Source: Fidelibacterota bacterium
GTDB taxonomy: Bacteria > Fidelibacterota > UBA8477
Length of the DNA: 7,760 bases
Direction of reading: 5' to 3'
NCBI GenBank assembly: GCA_021734045.1
Contig: JAIPJR010000098.1
Coordinates: 1-7,760 of the forward strand
Both the position numbers and the translations under genes were made by a program. Under the pieces are notes generated by a model, which was not told the DNA's origin, searched no databases, and was given only the letters and a program-made list of their open reading frames with translations. Position 1 is the stretch's first letter, and each line of letters starts with the position of its first letter. Below are positions 6,112 to 7,760 of the stretch, piece after piece.

Positions 6112-6702
6112 ATGGAAAAAGACACTGCGTTTCAGAAGTTTATCCAGGATGTGGAGCAATGCCGTCTTTGTGCAGGCGAAATTCCTGAACCGCGTCCCGT
6201 ATTTCGGTTTCAACCCACCGCGACGATACTGGTGGTGGGGCAGGCGCCCGGGCGGAAAGTGCATGAAACCGGCATTCCCTGGAATGATGCCAGCGGTAAA
6301 TTGTTGCGGGACTGGATGGGCATTTCCTCGGCGGATTTTTATGATGAAAGACGGATCGCCATTCTGCCGTCAGCGTTTTGCTTTCCCGGGACGGATCCCG
6401 GAAAGGGCGATCGTCCACCACCACGCATCTGTTTTGAGACGTGGCATCACCGTTTTATGGCGTGGTTCGAACCAAAACTCATATTGGCCATCGGGCGGTA
6501 CGCTATTCAGAATTATCTGGGCATCAGCGATCCTGTGGGCCATGTGGTGGCGGATTGGCAGACCCATTGGAAGGCGAAAGCGATTTTCCCACTCCCCCAT
6601 CCCTCACCCCGTAATCGGAAATGGTTGCGGGATCGTCCCTGGTTCGAGATTAAAGTCATCCCAGCCCTCCGGGAGATTATTCAGCAACATATCACACCAT
6701 AA
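6112..6702 (+). CDS. Uracil-DNA glycosylase superfamily protein (4Fe-4S type)
   Basis: A 196-residue protein expected to excise uracil or other damaged bases from DNA as the first step of base excision repair. Motif I is VVGQAPG (41-47). Motif II is LPHPSPRN (161-168). Between them are ETGIPWNDASGKLLRDW (52-68) and ILPSAFCFPG (84-93), typical of a widespread bacterial UDG-family group of about 190-200 residues. Cysteines C17, C20, C90 and C107 (CxxC, then C-x16-C) match the spacing of iron-sulphur ligands in family 4/5 UDGs. Motif I has Gln where classical family 4 has Glu (GEAPG), and HPSPRN is closer to the SMUG1-type motif II, so the substrate may differ from plain uracil. The ATG at 6112 has no clear Shine-Dalgarno (only a weak GGTAG 13 bases away). 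No alternative in-frame start lies nearby, and the N-terminus fits the family. Transcribed alone, divergent from nifJ. Confidence 0.87.
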   Translation: MEKDTAFQKFIQDVEQCRLCAGEIPEPRPVFRFQPTATILVVGQAPGRKVHETGIPWNDASGKLLRDWMGISSADFYDERRIAILPSAFCFPGTDPGKGDRPPPRICFETWHHRFMAWFEPKLILAIGRYAIQNYLGISDPVGHVVADWQTHWKAKAIFPLPHPSPRNRKWLRDRPWFEIKVIPALREIIQQHITP

Positions 6703-6732
6703 AAAAAGCAACCACAGTGGGTCGCTCTTTTT
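6701..6732. terminator. Bidirectional terminator-like hairpin between convergent genes
   Basis: It begins within the TAA stop of the UDG-like gene. An A-run (6701-6707) and a T-run (6728-6732) flank an imperfect stem: AGC-a-ACC pairs with GGT-c-GCT around an ACAGTG loop. The symmetry suits termination of both this plus-strand gene and the minus-strand gene that ends at 6763. Confidence 0.65.
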
Positions 6733-6762
6733 AGAAAACCGTTCAGTAAAAAAAATGTCTGC

Positions 6763-7760
6763 TTATTTCAGATAACTCACCTTCTGGGTATAGGTGTTAG
6801 CACCCGCTGTGAGCCGAAGCAGATAAATGCCGGAGGGCTGTCCAGCCGGTTGCCAGGAAAACATGTGCTGCCCGGCGTCCAACGCACGCTGGATCTGGAT
6901 TTTCACCAAACGCCCATTCAGATCGTAAACCGCCAGCGCTACTGTTCCCTGCCTGTCAAGGGTGAACGGTACATGGACCACAGGATTGAAGGGATTGGGG
7001 AAGGCCGGATTTAATTTGAATTCAGTTGGTTTCTGAACCGGAGGCTCTGAAATAGCAACATAGGGCTCACTGGTCAGCGAAAAGCTGCCATTCTGCAACG
7101 GAACGAGAATCGGTGTGACACCCAGTGGAAACATCTGAGCATAGAAAACGCCTTCCCAGACAGTAGGCGTACGGGTGAAAGTCACCTCTCCCGACGTGGC
7201 GAAATAGATTTCCGTTGTGCTCAGGCTATCCAATGTTTCCACGGCTGGATTTGAGATGAGCATGAAAAGGTCTGCAAATGAGGCATTCCGGGCAAAAAAC
7301 ATATTGGCCTGAGGAAAATCAACAGTACCGGGTTGGACAAAGGGGACAGATCCGGCGGTCATTTCCTCCGTATTCAGAATGGTCATACCCAGAATATCGT
7401 AATTTTCCGTGTCATTCAGGCGATAAGTCATGAAGGAATAACTGATGGTATCCCCGGATGTGGTGGTGATACCCCCGGCGCCGGCTGGATCCTGAATGGG
7501 ATTGAAATTTCCTACCGCGCTGTACCATTCACCGCCGAAGTCAAAGTCAACCTCACCAGCCACATAATCAGGTGTGGGCAACGAGTTGTTCAGGTTGATC
7601 AAACCATTGGCGATGACAAAAGTCTCCAGAGTGGTGGGGTCCAGCATGGCGCCCTGAAAGCCCAGACTCAAACTGGTGGGCGAAACAGTGTTCACGGTGA
7701 TGTGGCCGGCGGTGGCTATCCGGACATTCAGGGTGAGCAAGCTGTCAATACTCACATCAC
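6763..7760 (-). CDS. Secreted protein with C-terminal type IX sorting domain (5' truncated)
   Basis: The frame is open to the window edge: codons before the GTG at 7755 remain open and no signal peptide is seen, so the true start lies beyond 7760. About 330 residues are visible. Residues 1-240 of the visible part are beta-rich, Thr/Ser/Asn-rich and low in Lys and Cys, typical of an extracellular or cell-surface protein; I recognise no enzyme domain. The last 85 or so residues form a FlgD-Ig-like/Por secretion sorting domain: FKLNPAFPNPFNP (246-258), VALAVYDLNGRLV (272-284), PSGIYLLRL (307-315) and the end TYTQKVSYLK. In organisms with the type IX system such domains direct export across the outer membrane and are then removed or used for anchoring. 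Stop TAA at 6763. The role of the protein is unknown. Confidence 0.85.
   Translation of the reverse strand, partial: DVSIDSLLTLNVRIATAGHITVNTVSPTSLSLGFQGAMLDPTTLETFVIANGLINLNNSLPTPDYVAGEVDFDFGGEWYSAVGNFNPIQDPAGAGGITTTSGDTISYSFMTYRLNDTENYDILGMTILNTEEMTAGSVPFVQPGTVDFPQANMFFARNASFADLFMLISNPAVETLDSLSTTEIYFATSGEVTFTRTPTVWEGVFYAQMFPLGVTPILVPLQNGSFSLTSEPYVAISEPPVQKPTEFKLNPAFPNPFNPVVHVPFTLDRQGTVALAVYDLNGRLVKIQIQRALDAGQHMFSWQPAGQPSGIYLLRLTAGANTYTQKVSYLK

Noticed and set aside
6149-6775. A 208-codon plus-strand frame overlapping the UDG-like gene
   Set aside because: It runs in another frame over almost the whole UDG-like gene, whose own frame carries both catalytic motifs and the cysteine ligands.

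Overview
The window looks like a chromosomal segment of an anaerobic or facultatively anaerobic bacterium of the FCB group, such as Neomarinimicrobiota, Calditrichota or a relative. Two things point there. One is a secreted-protein C-terminus with the 'NPAFPNPFNP' signature of type IX (Por) secretion sorting domains. The other is intergenic DNA rich in palindromic 'TGTCATCCCGA...' type repeats. This placement is inferred from motifs only; there is no rRNA or other phylogenetic marker here.

Layout from left to right. Positions 1-139 hold the 3' end of an IS3-family insertion sequence, with the last 33 codons of its transposase. Positions 140-1106 contain no convincing gene. They hold a 366-bp sequence present in two tandem copies (the second incomplete), a REP-like palindromic unit, and a strong hairpin terminator at 1032-1061. 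Positions 1107-5678, on the minus strand, form a two-gene operon. The promoter-proximal gene is nifJ, a full-length 1189-residue pyruvate:ferredoxin/flavodoxin oxidoreductase. Twelve bases after its stop comes a 329-residue dihydroorotate-dehydrogenase-like flavoprotein that lacks the catalytic Cys/Ser of true PyrD. Positions 5679-6111 are a divergent intergenic region with two inverted repeats upstream of nifJ. Positions 6112-6702 on the plus strand encode a uracil-DNA glycosylase superfamily protein with four cysteines placed like the 4Fe-4S ligands of family 4/5 enzymes. A terminator-like hairpin at 6701-6732 separates it from a convergent minus-strand gene (6763 to beyond 7760). That gene encodes the C-terminal 330 or so residues of a secreted protein ending in a type IX sorting domain; its 5' end lies outside the window.

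The nifJ operon is central carbon metabolism: reversible conversion of pyruvate and CoA to acetyl-CoA, CO2 and reduced ferredoxin. The DHOD-like partner is probably an accessory flavoprotein of unknown reaction. The glycosylase and the secreted protein appear to be independent units. I see no clearly new multi-gene system. The best leads are the DHOD-like protein paired with NifJ, the operator-like palindromes upstream of nifJ, and the repeat-rich region beside the insertion sequence.
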